Assembly (NCBI GenBank): GCA_007135635.1
Contig: SLIO01000385.1
Coordinates: 1-7,177 of the forward strand
Direction of reading: 5' to 3'
Source: Methylomicrobium sp.
GTDB lineage: Bacteria; Pseudomonadota; Gammaproteobacteria; Methylococcales; Methylomonadaceae
DNA length: 7,177 nucleotides
In this document: positions 1 to 5,949 of the stretch, in pieces
How the letters are laid out: each line of letters opens with the position of its first letter
Numbering within the stretch: position 1 is the stretch's first letter
Program-made: the position numbers and the translations under genes
Notes under the pieces: model-generated
What the model was told of the DNA's origin: nothing
Database searches by the model: none
What the model saw: only the letters and a program-made list of their open reading frames with translations

Positions 1-1
1 C

Positions 2-121
2 CTGTCGGTCGAGCAACCGCACCCTCTCCGGAACCGGCATTTGCTCTGTCGAGCGCCGTATATCGAAAAATTAGATAAGGAATGCAAAACTGCGAACTTT
101 CACAGTAACGGTAAAAATTGA
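2..121 (+). other. Open reading frame entering from the left edge, unassigned
   Basis: One plus-strand frame is open from the first bases to a TGA at 119-121, giving about 39 residues with no start inside the window. A second plus frame is also open, from base 1 to a TAA at 76-78. The translated ends match no family I recognise. Either could be the 3' end of a gene lying to the left, converging on the minus-strand kinase whose stop is at 141, or both could be chance open frames in spacer DNA. Only the flanking sequence can decide. Confidence 0.15.
11..46. repeat. Imperfect inverted repeat downstream of the kinase gene
   Basis: GAGCAA at 11-16 is complementary to TTGCTC at 41-46. Inside it CCG (17-19) can pair with CGG (35-37), leaving a 3-base bulge and a loop of about 15 bases. 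No T-run follows on either strand, and it lies about 95 bp beyond the kinase stop, so it is not a convincing terminator. It could be part of a dispersed spacer element. Confidence 0.2.
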
Positions 122-140
122 AAAGTTATTTTTGAACAAA

Positions 141-1709
141 TCATAAAGTCTGTATCGCCGAGAATAATTTTTCAAAAGCCGATTCACTTTCGGTGTCGAC
201 CGTTATGGTCATGTTTTGTTCCGGTTCCGTTAAAGGTTCGTTCGTGTCAATCTGTCGTTGCAGGATTTCGGGCGTTGCCTCGGAGGGGTCGGTGCCTTGT
301 TGTTGCCTGGAGTCGATACGCTCAATTAGGGTTTGTTGGCTGGCTTTAAAATCCAAGATGAGTAGTGATGCGTGCGTTTTTGCGGCTAATTCGATAAAGC
401 CTGCGCGTTGGGTTTGTTTAAGAAAGGTGGCGTCGACGATGACGCTGAACCCTTCATTCAGGATGGCGTGAGCCGTATTGGCCAAATGCTGGTAGGTAAG
501 CCGGCTGGCTTCGGCGTTATAAATGCCGCCTCCCGCTTCGGAATTTGTTGATGCTTGCGGGGCGAAACCATACAGGCGTTTGCGTTCGATATCCGAGCGC
601 AGGTGGATTGTTCCTAGTTGTTCAGCCAATTTTTCGGCATAAAAAGATTTGCCGCATCCCGAAAAGCCGTGTGTGATCAAAAGCATAGGTAGTGGCGTTT
701 GGATGTGGCGTTCGGCCAAGCCCGCATAGGCTTGGTATTCGGCTTGTATGCTATTGCGCTTGATTGGGTCGGAATCTTGTTGCATTCTCAACAATGCCAC
801 CTTGGCGCGAACCAAGGCTCGGTAAACCAAATAATAGCGTAGTAAGGCTAAGCCCTGATAATCGCCGGTTTTTTGCAGATAACGGTTAAGCAGTCGCCAT
901 GCTAATGCTTTGAATTGGCGATGTAGCAGATCCATGAAGATAAAGGCCATTTCACTAGCGACATCGATCCAGCGCAGCATCGGGTTAAATTCAATACAAT
1001 CGAACGGCGTCACTTGGTCGTCGATCAACGCGATATTGCCCAAGTGCAAATCGCCGTGACACTCCCGGATAAAGCCTTGGCGTTTACGTTGCCGCATCAG
1101 GTCGGCCTTTTGTTGCCATTCGTTCCGCGTCCAGGCATGCAGACTTTCCAGTTGGCGAATTTCCGATGCATCGTTCAGCAACGGCTCAATGTGTTGAAAG
1201 TTTTCTTCACTCCAATGTTTAATGTCGTCCGGCTCGCCATAAGGTGATTCTGCGCTTGCCGTCTCGGTGCCATTATGAAATCGACTGACGATTCGGGCGA
1301 TGCCGTCGATATCTTCGGTTGAAAGCAAGCCTTTTTCGGCGCGTGCACTCATGAGTCCTTCCTGATCGAATTGCCGCATTTTTACAGCATATTCGATTAC
1401 GGTTTCTTTGCCGGCCATGGCCGGTCGTTCGGGTGTCCCGGTTATGAGCGCGACGTCCAGATAAAGCGATGTCGAAAAACGGCGGTTGAGCCGTAATTCT
1501 TCATTACAGCAAAATCGGCGTTTTTCGAGAGTTGAAAAATCCAAAAATCCGAAGTCGACCGGTTTTTTAATTTTATAAGCGAATTTCCCGGTCAGCAGTA
1601 CCCAAGAGATATGCGTTTCCAATAATTCAATCGTTGCGGTTTCGTGGGGGTAGGCCTGGCTGTCAAGAAGCGAATGGATTAATCGTGTGCTGATGGTTTT
1701 CGAATTCAT
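141..1709 (-). CDS. Bifunctional APH-fold / P-loop kinase-like protein (AAA family ATPase)
   Basis: A 522-residue protein with two kinase-like halves. Residues ~1-335 have the aminoglycoside/choline phosphotransferase fold: HGDLHLGN at 218-225 is the Brenner-type catalytic loop (Asp220 catalytic, Asn225 metal-binding), and FDCIEFN at 236-242 stands where the DFG-like metal site is expected. Residues ~341-522 are a small P-loop kinase domain: Walker A GFSGCGKS at 348-355, RSD at 371-373, and a hydrophobic strand ending in VDAT at 424-427. This is the COG2187 plus COG0645 arrangement, widespread in proteobacteria as 'bifunctional aminoglycoside phosphotransferase/ATP-binding protein'. Its real substrate is unknown and the drug-resistance name should not be taken literally. 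Both catalytic sites look intact and the length is normal. It is cytoplasmic, with no signal peptide. The ATG at 1709-1707 gives a full N-terminal domain; the ribosome site before it is weak (GGGC only). It is divergent from the VTT gene, and no clear terminator follows its stop. Confidence 0.88.
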   Translation of the reverse strand: MNSKTISTRLIHSLLDSQAYPHETATIELLETHISWVLLTGKFAYKIKKPVDFGFLDFSTLEKRRFCCNEELRLNRRFSTSLYLDVALITGTPERPAMAGKETVIEYAVKMRQFDQEGLMSARAEKGLLSTEDIDGIARIVSRFHNGTETASAESPYGEPDDIKHWSEENFQHIEPLLNDASEIRQLESLHAWTRNEWQQKADLMRQRKRQGFIRECHGDLHLGNIALIDDQVTPFDCIEFNPMLRWIDVASEMAFIFMDLLHRQFKALAWRLLNRYLQKTGDYQGLALLRYYLVYRALVRAKVALLRMQQDSDPIKRNSIQAEYQAYAGLAERHIQTPLPMLLITHGFSGCGKSFYAEKLAEQLGTIHLRSDIERKRLYGFAPQASTNSEAGGGIYNAEASRLTYQHLANTAHAILNEGFSVIVDATFLKQTQRAGFIELAAKTHASLLILDFKASQQTLIERIDSRQQQGTDPSEATPEILQRQIDTNEPLTEPEQNMTITVDTESESAFEKLFSAIQTL

Positions 1710-1736
1710 GGTTAAGCCCGAAGCGGTTTTTTCTGT

Positions 1737-1764
1737 ATGATACCTTTTATATCAAGTAGGACAA
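1737..1764 (-). promoter_or_regulatory. Candidate sigma70 promoter for the kinase gene
   Basis: Read on the minus strand, TTGTCC (1764-1759, 4 of 6 to consensus) is followed after 16 bp by TATCAT (1742-1737, 5 of 6). This would start a short leader of about 20 bases before the ATG at 1709. The spacing is slightly short and there is no experimental support. Confidence 0.4.
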
Positions 1765-1887
1765 TCCTTTGTCTTTGCCAACTTAAACAATTGAGGGTTT
1801 GTTCGAGATTAATGTTTGCTCGGGGTAAATGCGTTCTTCAAGGATAAATAGCTTATTTTAAACGGCAAGTTGTAACCAAAATCATGC

Positions 1888-1909
1888 CTTACGAATGGGC
1901 ATTCTTAAG
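1888..1909. promoter_or_regulatory. Operator-like near-palindrome before the VTT gene
   Basis: CTTACGAATG (1888-1897) and CATTCTTAAG (1900-1909) form 10-bp arms around a central GG, with one mismatch (C1892 against T1905). The site ends 13 bp before the ATG at 1923. The 2-base centre fits a dimeric DNA-binding protein better than an RNA hairpin, although as RNA it could still fold with a 4-base loop close to the ribosome site. No matching family of operators is recognised. Confidence 0.35.
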
Positions 1910-1922
1910 CGCGATGTAACGA

Positions 1923-2585
1923 ATGATGCCGATAACAAAAAAAATACTAAAAATTGGTTTCTTGCTGTCAGTCGTAGTACTCGTATTGATACTAGAGGTT
2001 TTAGGATTTGTCGACTGGCGGCAAATCTTGGCGTTATCGGAGGTCCATGCCGATCGGACTTGGCTACCGGTTGTGTTGGTTCTCGGGCAAATGTTGCTGT
2101 ATGCTTTGGCATTACCCGGGACAGGTTTGATTTTCATTGTTGGCGTACTTTACAAGACATGGTTTGCGGCTATCATTATCGCAGTCGGCGGCCTATTAGG
2201 CGGGATATGCGCCTATTGGGTGGCCAAACAGGGCGGCGCGCCTTGGGTCAAGCGTATTGAAAAATCGAGGTATTATGAGTTATTGCAAGCTCAAGGCGAT
2301 ATGTTGACTTTGACGGCGCTGCGTTGTTTACCGATGTTTCCTCATTCGGTGATTAATTATGCTTCCGGCATGTTACGTATTCCCTGGAGTAAATTTATAG
2401 CGTCCACCGCCATTGGTTTTGCCGTCAAGGGTTATGTCTATGCGTCCGCGCTTTATCAAGCGTCCCATGCGCAAACGTTGGATGAGTTAATTTCATTTAA
2501 GACGTTGTTGCCGTTATTGGTGTTGGCGATAATGATGATTTTAGCCAAGCTGATCCGATATAAATGGAAAATTACTCGGGATTGA
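1923..2585 (+). CDS. VTT-domain (DedA/TVP38/TMEM64-family) inner-membrane protein
   Basis: A 220-residue polytopic membrane protein. Hydrophobic segments lie near residues 9-29, 48-76, 80-101, 156-178 and 193-212. The stretch RCLPMFPHSVINYASGM (134-150) is the family signature region, with the conserved Arg, spaced prolines, Asn145 and Gly149. The GG pair and small-residue run at 89-94 also fit. The family (SNARE-associated/VTT domain, COG0398) includes proteins acting in lipid handling and membrane homeostasis, and DedA relatives have been linked to undecaprenyl-phosphate or lipid flipping; the role of this member cannot be fixed. An in-frame TAA at 1917-1919 forces the start to ATG 1923 or ATG 1926. 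The ribosome site is poor. The gene stands alone between a divergent kinase and a repeat-containing spacer, and the near-palindrome at 1888-1909 may control it. Confidence 0.85.
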   Translation: MMPITKKILKIGFLLSVVVLVLILEVLGFVDWRQILALSEVHADRTWLPVVLVLGQMLLYALALPGTGLIFIVGVLYKTWFAAIIIAVGGLLGGICAYWVAKQGGAPWVKRIEKSRYYELLQAQGDMLTLTALRCLPMFPHSVINYASGMLRIPWSKFIASTAIGFAVKGYVYASALYQASHAQTLDELISFKTLLPLLVLAIMMILAKLIRYKWKITRD

Positions 2586-2600
2586 GTTTAACCTGGGCCG

Positions 2601-2644
2601 GCAATTCCCAATTTGGAAACAATAGGGTGTGGAGTATGCTTGTC
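2601..2644 (+). repeat. Dispersed spacer repeat, copy A (degenerate)
   Basis: The first 16 bases (2601-2616) are identical to 7132-7147. After a 2-base length difference the match resumes with AGGGTGTGG and then GCTTG. ATTCCCAA at 2604-2611 is the left arm of a palindrome that is intact in copy B but broken here by loss of a G near 2617. The element may continue to about 2720: the following bases include GGGACGCCG and two TCCGGG copies (2681-2686, 2702-2707), but copy B is cut by the window end before that part can be compared. It sits between VTT and the phosphorylase promoter. Confidence 0.6.
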
Positions 2645-2722
2645 GAGGGACGCCGTTCACCCAGTACCTAAGTTTCTCCGTCCGGGCTACGCTGCTATGA
2701 ATCCGGGAGTGATTTGCTTCGG

Positions 2723-2751
2723 TTGACATTGTTTGTTGCAGCAAGCATTAT
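2723..2751 (+). promoter_or_regulatory. Sigma70 promoter for the phosphorylase-PRPP synthetase unit
   Basis: A perfect TTGACA (2723-2728) is followed after exactly 17 bp by CATTAT (2746-2751, 4 of 6 to consensus). Transcription would begin near 2758, giving a leader of about 24 bases before the ATG at 2782. It is the best promoter seen in the window, and its position explains separate expression of the downstream genes from VTT. Confidence 0.6.
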
Positions 2752-2781
2752 CAACCAAATTTATTTTTATTAAGACTCTTT

Positions 2782-4317
2782 ATGAGTAACGACACGTTAC
2801 AAATCCGCCGTATCGGTATCGATACGTATCATGAAAACGTCGCCTATTTAAATCGGGAATGCGCGTTTTATCGGGCAGAGGGTTTTCAGGCGTTGTCTAA
2901 AATCAAGGTTTGCGCGAACGGAAACAAATTGTTGGCGGTGCTCAATGTCGTGGACGACAGTTCCATCGTTCATTCCGGCGAACTAGGGCTTTCCGAGCAA
3001 GCGTTTCAAAAACTCAACATTGATGAAGGGGCATTTGTTACCGTGGAGCATGCCGAGCCGCCCGTGTCGATGGATGCCGTTCGCCGAAAGATTAACGGCG
3101 AGCGCTTGAGTCAGGACGACTTCAACAGTATCACCAAGGATATTGTCGAGACGCGCTATTCGAAAATGGAGATGGCGGCTTTTTTGGTCGCGACCGGTCA
3201 AAACAATCTCGATCGAGACGAACTGTTGTATTTGACGCGCGCAATGATGGATTCGGGCGAGCGCATGAACTGGCACGAATCGCTGGTGGCCGACAAGCAT
3301 TGTATCGGCGGCATACCGGGTAATAGGACTTCGATGCTGGTTGTGCCGATTGTCGCCGCGCACGGCATGTTGATACCGAAAACGTCGAGCCGGGCGATTA
3401 CGTCGCCGGCCGGTACCGCGGATACGATGGAAGTTTTGGCCGAAGTCAATTTACCGCCCGACCGCTTACATGATATTGTGCGCCAGGAACGCGGTTGTCT
3501 TGCGTGGGGCGGCACCGCGAGACTGGCGCCGGTCGATGATCTTTTGATTTCGGTCGAACGTCCCCTCGGAATCGATTCGCAAGGGCAAATGGTGGCATCG
3601 ATCTTATCGAAAAAATTGGCGGCAGGCTCCACGCATTTGATCATCGATATACCGGTCGGGCCGACTGCAAAAGTTCGACATATGCGTCAGGCGCTTGCAT
3701 TACGCAAGTTATTCGAGTTTGTCGGCGATCAGCTCAATATTCATTTGGAAGTCATGATTACCGATGGCCGTCAACCTGTCGGTCGTGGTATCGGCCCTGT
3801 ACTCGAGGCGCGTGATATTATGCAGGTACTGGAAAACAATCCCGATGCGCCGTTCGATTTACGCCAAAAATCGCTGCAATTAGCCGGAAGAATTATTGAA
3901 TTCGATCCCGATGTCAGAGGCGGGCAAGGCTATGCGATTGCGCGCGATATTCTCGATTCGGGTCGGGCAATCGCCAAAATGAATGATTTGATAAAGGCTC
4001 AAGGCGCGAAAACCATAGACTTTACCCCCGGCACTTTATGTCAAGAAGTCTGCGCAGATCAAGACGGCACCGTGACCCATATCGATAATTTTCAAATGGC
4101 CAAGATAGCCCGGATTGCCGGCGCGCCGATGGATAAGAAAGCCGGCGTCGATTTGTTAAAAAAAATCGGTGATAGGGTAAAGAAAGGCGAGCCGATTTAT
4201 CGCGTCTATGCGGGGTTTTCGGCGGATTTTAAATTCGCGCAAACGCTAGCGGCCGATAATAATGGTTATCGTATCGGCGTCGAAGAACATGTTCTGAAAC
4301 CGTTGGTGGCTTTCTAG
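2782..4317 (+). CDS. Thymidine phosphorylase family protein, type 2 (AMP phosphorylase-like)
   Basis: A 511-residue nucleoside/nucleotide phosphorylase, which cleaves the N-glycosidic bond with phosphate. It belongs to the longer archaeal-type branch (AMP phosphorylase; bacterial 'putative thymidine phosphorylase, type 2', as in Legionella), not to the ~440-residue DeoA/PyNP branch. An N-terminal extension covers ~1-95. The core follows, with [12 protein letters not shown] at 171-182 (phosphate loop) and [18 protein letters not shown] at 200-217, the branch's counterpart of the K.SGRGLGHTGGT motif of classical enzymes. A C-terminal PYNP-like domain has DKKAGVDLL and GEPIY near 451-473. Archaeal AMP phosphorylase converts AMP and phosphate to adenine and ribose 1,5-bisphosphate; whether this enzyme uses AMP, CMP, UMP or thymidine is not visible. 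Cys174 stands where classical enzymes have a Ser that contacts phosphate. The PRPP synthetase-like gene starts 5 bp after its stop. The ribosome site is weak (TTAAGA). Family is sure; substrate is open. Confidence 0.9.
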   Translation: MSNDTLQIRRIGIDTYHENVAYLNRECAFYRAEGFQALSKIKVCANGNKLLAVLNVVDDSSIVHSGELGLSEQAFQKLNIDEGAFVTVEHAEPPVSMDAVRRKINGERLSQDDFNSITKDIVETRYSKMEMAAFLVATGQNNLDRDELLYLTRAMMDSGERMNWHESLVADKHCIGGIPGNRTSMLVVPIVAAHGMLIPKTSSRAITSPAGTADTMEVLAEVNLPPDRLHDIVRQERGCLAWGGTARLAPVDDLLISVERPLGIDSQGQMVASILSKKLAAGSTHLIIDIPVGPTAKVRHMRQALALRKLFEFVGDQLNIHLEVMITDGRQPVGRGIGPVLEARDIMQVLENNPDAPFDLRQKSLQLAGRIIEFDPDVRGGQGYAIARDILDSGRAIAKMNDLIKAQGAKTIDFTPGTLCQEVCADQDGTVTHIDNFQMAKIARIAGAPMDKKAGVDLLKKIGDRVKKGEPIYRVYAGFSADFKFAQTLAADNNGYRIGVEEHVLKPLVAF

Positions 4318-4322
4318 ATAAT

Positions 4323-5198
4323 ATGCTGATATTGGCCTTCCCCGATTATTGCGAACAAGCCGAAAGACTAGCTTGCAGGCTTAACGCGCCGTTTGAGCTC
4401 ATTGAATTACACCGCTTTCCCGACGGTGAAAGTTTGGTTCGGCTTCCGGCAATGTTACCCGAGCATGTCATCATTTGCCGAAGTCTCGATCAGCCAAATG
4501 ACAAGCTGATCGAATTAATGCTATTTGCCCGAACGGCCAGGGAACAGGGCGCTAAGCGCTTGACCTTGGTGGCACCATATCTTTGTTACATGCGACAAGA
4601 CATCGCTAATCGCCCCGGTGAGGCTGTCAGTCAGCGCATAATCGGTCAATTTTTGGCTGATTTGTTTGATGATGTGCTGACGGTCGATCCGCATCTTCAC
4701 CGAATATCCCATTTACACCAGGCGATTCCGCTTGAAAATGCGGTCTGTCTGTCAGCGGCTGGCGCAATTGGCCATTTTTTGCGCAATCAGTTGGACGATG
4801 CGGTTCTGCTCGGGCCGGATAGCGAATCCGAGCAATGGGTGTCAGGGATTGCATCGCAAATCGGGTTCGACTATGCCGTCGCTGATAAAGTCAGGCGAGG
4901 CGATCGTGAGGTTGATATTACCTTGCCTGTTGCGGAGTTTACTGACAAATCCGTAGTCATCATCGATGATATGGTCAGTACTGGAAGGACGCTGGCTCGG
5001 ACGATCGGTTTATTGCAAAATGCCGGTGCTTGCGCTGTTTATGCCGCGATTACGCATCCGTTATTTTGCGGCGATGCAGAAGCGCATATTCGGGCGGCGG
5101 GCGTTACGGAAATTTGGAGCACGGATAGTATCGGGCATCCGACATCCTGTATTAGACTCGATTCGCTGCTGAGTGCTGCGGTTCGGTCGATTTTATAG
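4323..5198 (+). CDS. Ribose-phosphate pyrophosphokinase (PRPP synthetase)-like protein
   Basis: A 291-residue enzyme of the PRPP synthetase family (ribose 5-phosphate + ATP to PRPP + AMP), with tandem phosphoribosyltransferase-type domains. Seen in order: FPDGE at 32-36; YMRQD at 89-93 followed by RPGEAVS at 97-103 (ATP and ribose site); VDPH at 121-124 (metal-binding His); GPDSESEQW at 164-172; DKVRRGDREV at 188-197, where Lys189 matches the catalytic-loop lysine; and the PRPP-binding loop VVIIDDMVSTGRTL at 211-224. It is shorter than housekeeping Prs (~315) and its motifs look like the archaeal-type branch, so it is probably a second, specialised copy and is not given the symbol prs. Only 5 bp separate it from the phosphorylase, and no strong ribosome site lies close to its ATG (GGTGG is about 15 bp upstream). 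This suggests translational coupling and a shared task in ribose-phosphate metabolism. Confidence 0.87.
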   Translation: MLILAFPDYCEQAERLACRLNAPFELIELHRFPDGESLVRLPAMLPEHVIICRSLDQPNDKLIELMLFARTAREQGAKRLTLVAPYLCYMRQDIANRPGEAVSQRIIGQFLADLFDDVLTVDPHLHRISHLHQAIPLENAVCLSAAGAIGHFLRNQLDDAVLLGPDSESEQWVSGIASQIGFDYAVADKVRRGDREVDITLPVAEFTDKSVVIIDDMVSTGRTLARTIGLLQNAGACAVYAAITHPLFCGDAEAHIRAAGVTEIWSTDSIGHPTSCIRLDSLLSAAVRSIL

Positions 5199-5230
5199 CC
5201 ACAGTTGCAACATCAATTTAAGGTTATTTT

Positions 5231-5605
5231 ATGCCTACTAAAAAACCATTGGATAAAACTAAACTTGATCAAATCGTTCTCGATGCTCGGCGTAGCCAGG
5301 CCGAACGGGAAAAGGGTTACCGCGAAAAAGCGCTGAAAATGTATCCGTGGATTTGCGGACGTTGTGCGAGAGAATTCGATCATAGCAATGTCAGGGAATT
5401 GACCGTACATCATCGGGATCACAACCACGACAATAATCCGGCGGATGGCAGTAATTGGGAGCTATTGTGTTTGTATTGCCACGATAACGAACATGCCCGC
5501 TATGAGCACGCCCATTACAACACCGGTTCTGTTAAAGACAACGGAAAAACCGCGACTTTCAGCCCTTTTGCGAATCTCGATAGTTTATTGAAAGGAAAAC
5601 AGTAA
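5231..5605 (+). CDS. yajD: YajD family HNH nuclease
   Basis: A 124-residue protein closely resembling E. coli YajD (about 115 residues). The shared run begins near GYREKALKMYPWICGRC (29-45) and continues through RELTVHHRDHNHDNNPADG (55-73) and SNWELLCLYCHDNEH (74-88). Zinc is held by CxxC pairs at Cys42/Cys45 and Cys80/Cys83. HNH active-site residues are His60/His61, Asn75 and His84 or His88. The C-terminus ends in the family's PFANL-type motif (112-116). The charged first ~25 residues are longer than in E. coli. Its biological role is not established; it is a conserved cytoplasmic protein, not clearly part of a restriction or toxin system. It has the clearest ribosome site in the window: TAAGGT at 5219-5224, 6 bp before the ATG. 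It lies 32 bp after the PRPP synthetase gene, so co-transcription is likely but a functional link is not evident. Confidence 0.92.
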   Translation: MPTKKPLDKTKLDQIVLDARRSQAEREKGYREKALKMYPWICGRCAREFDHSNVRELTVHHRDHNHDNNPADGSNWELLCLYCHDNEHARYEHAHYNTGSVKDNGKTATFSPFANLDSLLKGKQ

Positions 5606-5673
5606 TGCAGGTTGCTTTAAAAGTTGATCGGATATCCTGGTCGTACCTATCGCTCTTCAGGTTTTGGCCTTAG
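5605..5673 (+). CDS. Possible 22-residue ORF overlapping the yajD stop, perhaps a gene remnant
   Basis: The yajD stop and an ATG overlap as TAATG (5603-5607), and the ORF runs 22 codons to a TAG at 5671-5673. Its first residues, MQVALKVD, resemble the opening of polysaccharide deacetylase/ArnD-like proteins (typically ALKIDVDT), after which the similarity is lost. Other frames nearby stay open for a while (about 25-33 codons) but do not continue that family. It may be chance, a coupled microprotein, or the decayed start of a lost gene. Confidence 0.15.
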   Translation: MQVALKVDRISWSYLSLFRFWP

Positions 5674-5722
5674 CGTCTTTGTTACCCAAACGATTTTTTG
5701 TTTAGTTATTGCTTGCTCAGGT

Positions 5723-5735
5723 TAGGATAATCCTA
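5723..5735. promoter_or_regulatory. Perfect 13-bp palindrome overlapping a -10-like box
   Basis: TAGGAT (5723-5728) and ATCCTA (5730-5735) are exact inverted arms around a single A. They include GATAAT (5726-5731, 5 of 6 to the -10 consensus), but no good -35 box lies 16-18 bp upstream. It could be an operator over a weak promoter for zapE, or chance. Confidence 0.25.
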
Positions 5736-5831
5736 GAAAAATATTTCATTATGAAGAATAAGAGGTTAATTCAATAGCCTGCCATCCTTTTGCAAAACAG
5801 TTTCGTTCTCCTGGAAGGTGACTCAAAGTTT

Positions 5832-5900
5832 ATGAATATCCTGCTGATATACTTCAATAATTTCATATGCTTCATGGTTAAATTGCCGAATTTAGGATGA
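5832..5900 (+). CDS. Possible 22-residue leader/small membrane peptide upstream of zapE
   Basis: The ATG at 5832 is preceded by GGAAGGTGA (5813-5821), a good match to the 16S rRNA tail, with 10 bp to the start. The 22 codons end with TGA at 5898-5900. The peptide is hydrophobic (begins MNILLIYFNNFICFMVKL) and could be a small membrane-associated peptide or a leader. Its stop falls between two short segments that can pair, just before the hairpin at 5914-5931. It matches no known peptide and may be chance. Confidence 0.25.
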   Translation: MNILLIYFNNFICFMVKLPNLG

Positions 5901-5913
5901 TCGGTTTGTCTCG

Positions 5914-5937
5914 CCGAGAAAGCCCCGTCGGTTTTTT
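5914..5937 (+). terminator. Weak terminator- or attenuator-like hairpin before zapE
   Basis: CCGA (5914-5917) can pair with TCGG (5928-5931) around a 10-base loop, followed at once by six T (5932-5937). The stem is only 4-5 bp, so as a free-standing terminator it is weak. A second CCGA (5886-5889) and TCGG (5901-5904) lie just upstream and can form competing pairs. It ends 12 bp before the zapE ATG and therefore lies inside the zapE leader rather than after a gene. Confidence 0.25.
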
Positions 5938-5949
5938 CAAAGCCATCCT

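Larger units (their letters stand above)
5606..5949. other. 344-bp spacer between yajD and zapE without a conventional gene
   Basis: No ORF longer than about 33 codons is seen. The spacer is AT-rich and holds several small structures, reported separately: a perfect palindrome at 5723-5735 overlapping a -10-like GATAAT, a possible leader ORF at 5832-5900, a near-direct 10-bp repeat ATAT(A/G)CTTCA (5847-5856 and 5865-5874), and a short hairpin with six T at 5914-5937. GGATATCC at 5630-5637 is another perfect palindrome. No strong terminator follows yajD and no complete promoter is convincing, although zapE must be transcribed from here or by read-through. Confidence 0.5.

Noticed and set aside
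193..1247. Plus-strand frames opposite the kinase gene
   Set aside because: They are antisense to the Walker A and Brenner motif regions of an intact kinase.
141..1709. Antibiotic resistance gene
   Set aside because: The aminoglycoside phosphotransferase fold is shared by many unrelated kinases, and this fusion family is chromosomal and not a known resistance determinant.
1882..2260. Overlapping open frames on both strands within the VTT gene
   Set aside because: They are shadows of the membrane protein gene, which has coherent transmembrane segments and a family signature.
2541..2744. Minus-strand 67-residue frame across the repeat region
   Set aside because: It spans the 3' end of VTT, a degenerate repeat and the promoter; the residues match no family.
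2983..3644. Two long minus-strand frames (126 and 148 residues) inside the phosphorylase gene
   Set aside because: They are antisense to strongly conserved phosphorylase motifs, and their translations are not protein-like.
4521..5172. Several 63-75 residue frames in the PRPP synthetase gene
   Set aside because: They overlap conserved catalytic motifs in another frame or strand; none has a recognisable domain.
5231..5605. HNH nuclease as part of a defence or toxin system
   Set aside because: It is a near full-length YajD match, a conserved housekeeping-like protein, with no methylase, immunity or phage gene nearby.
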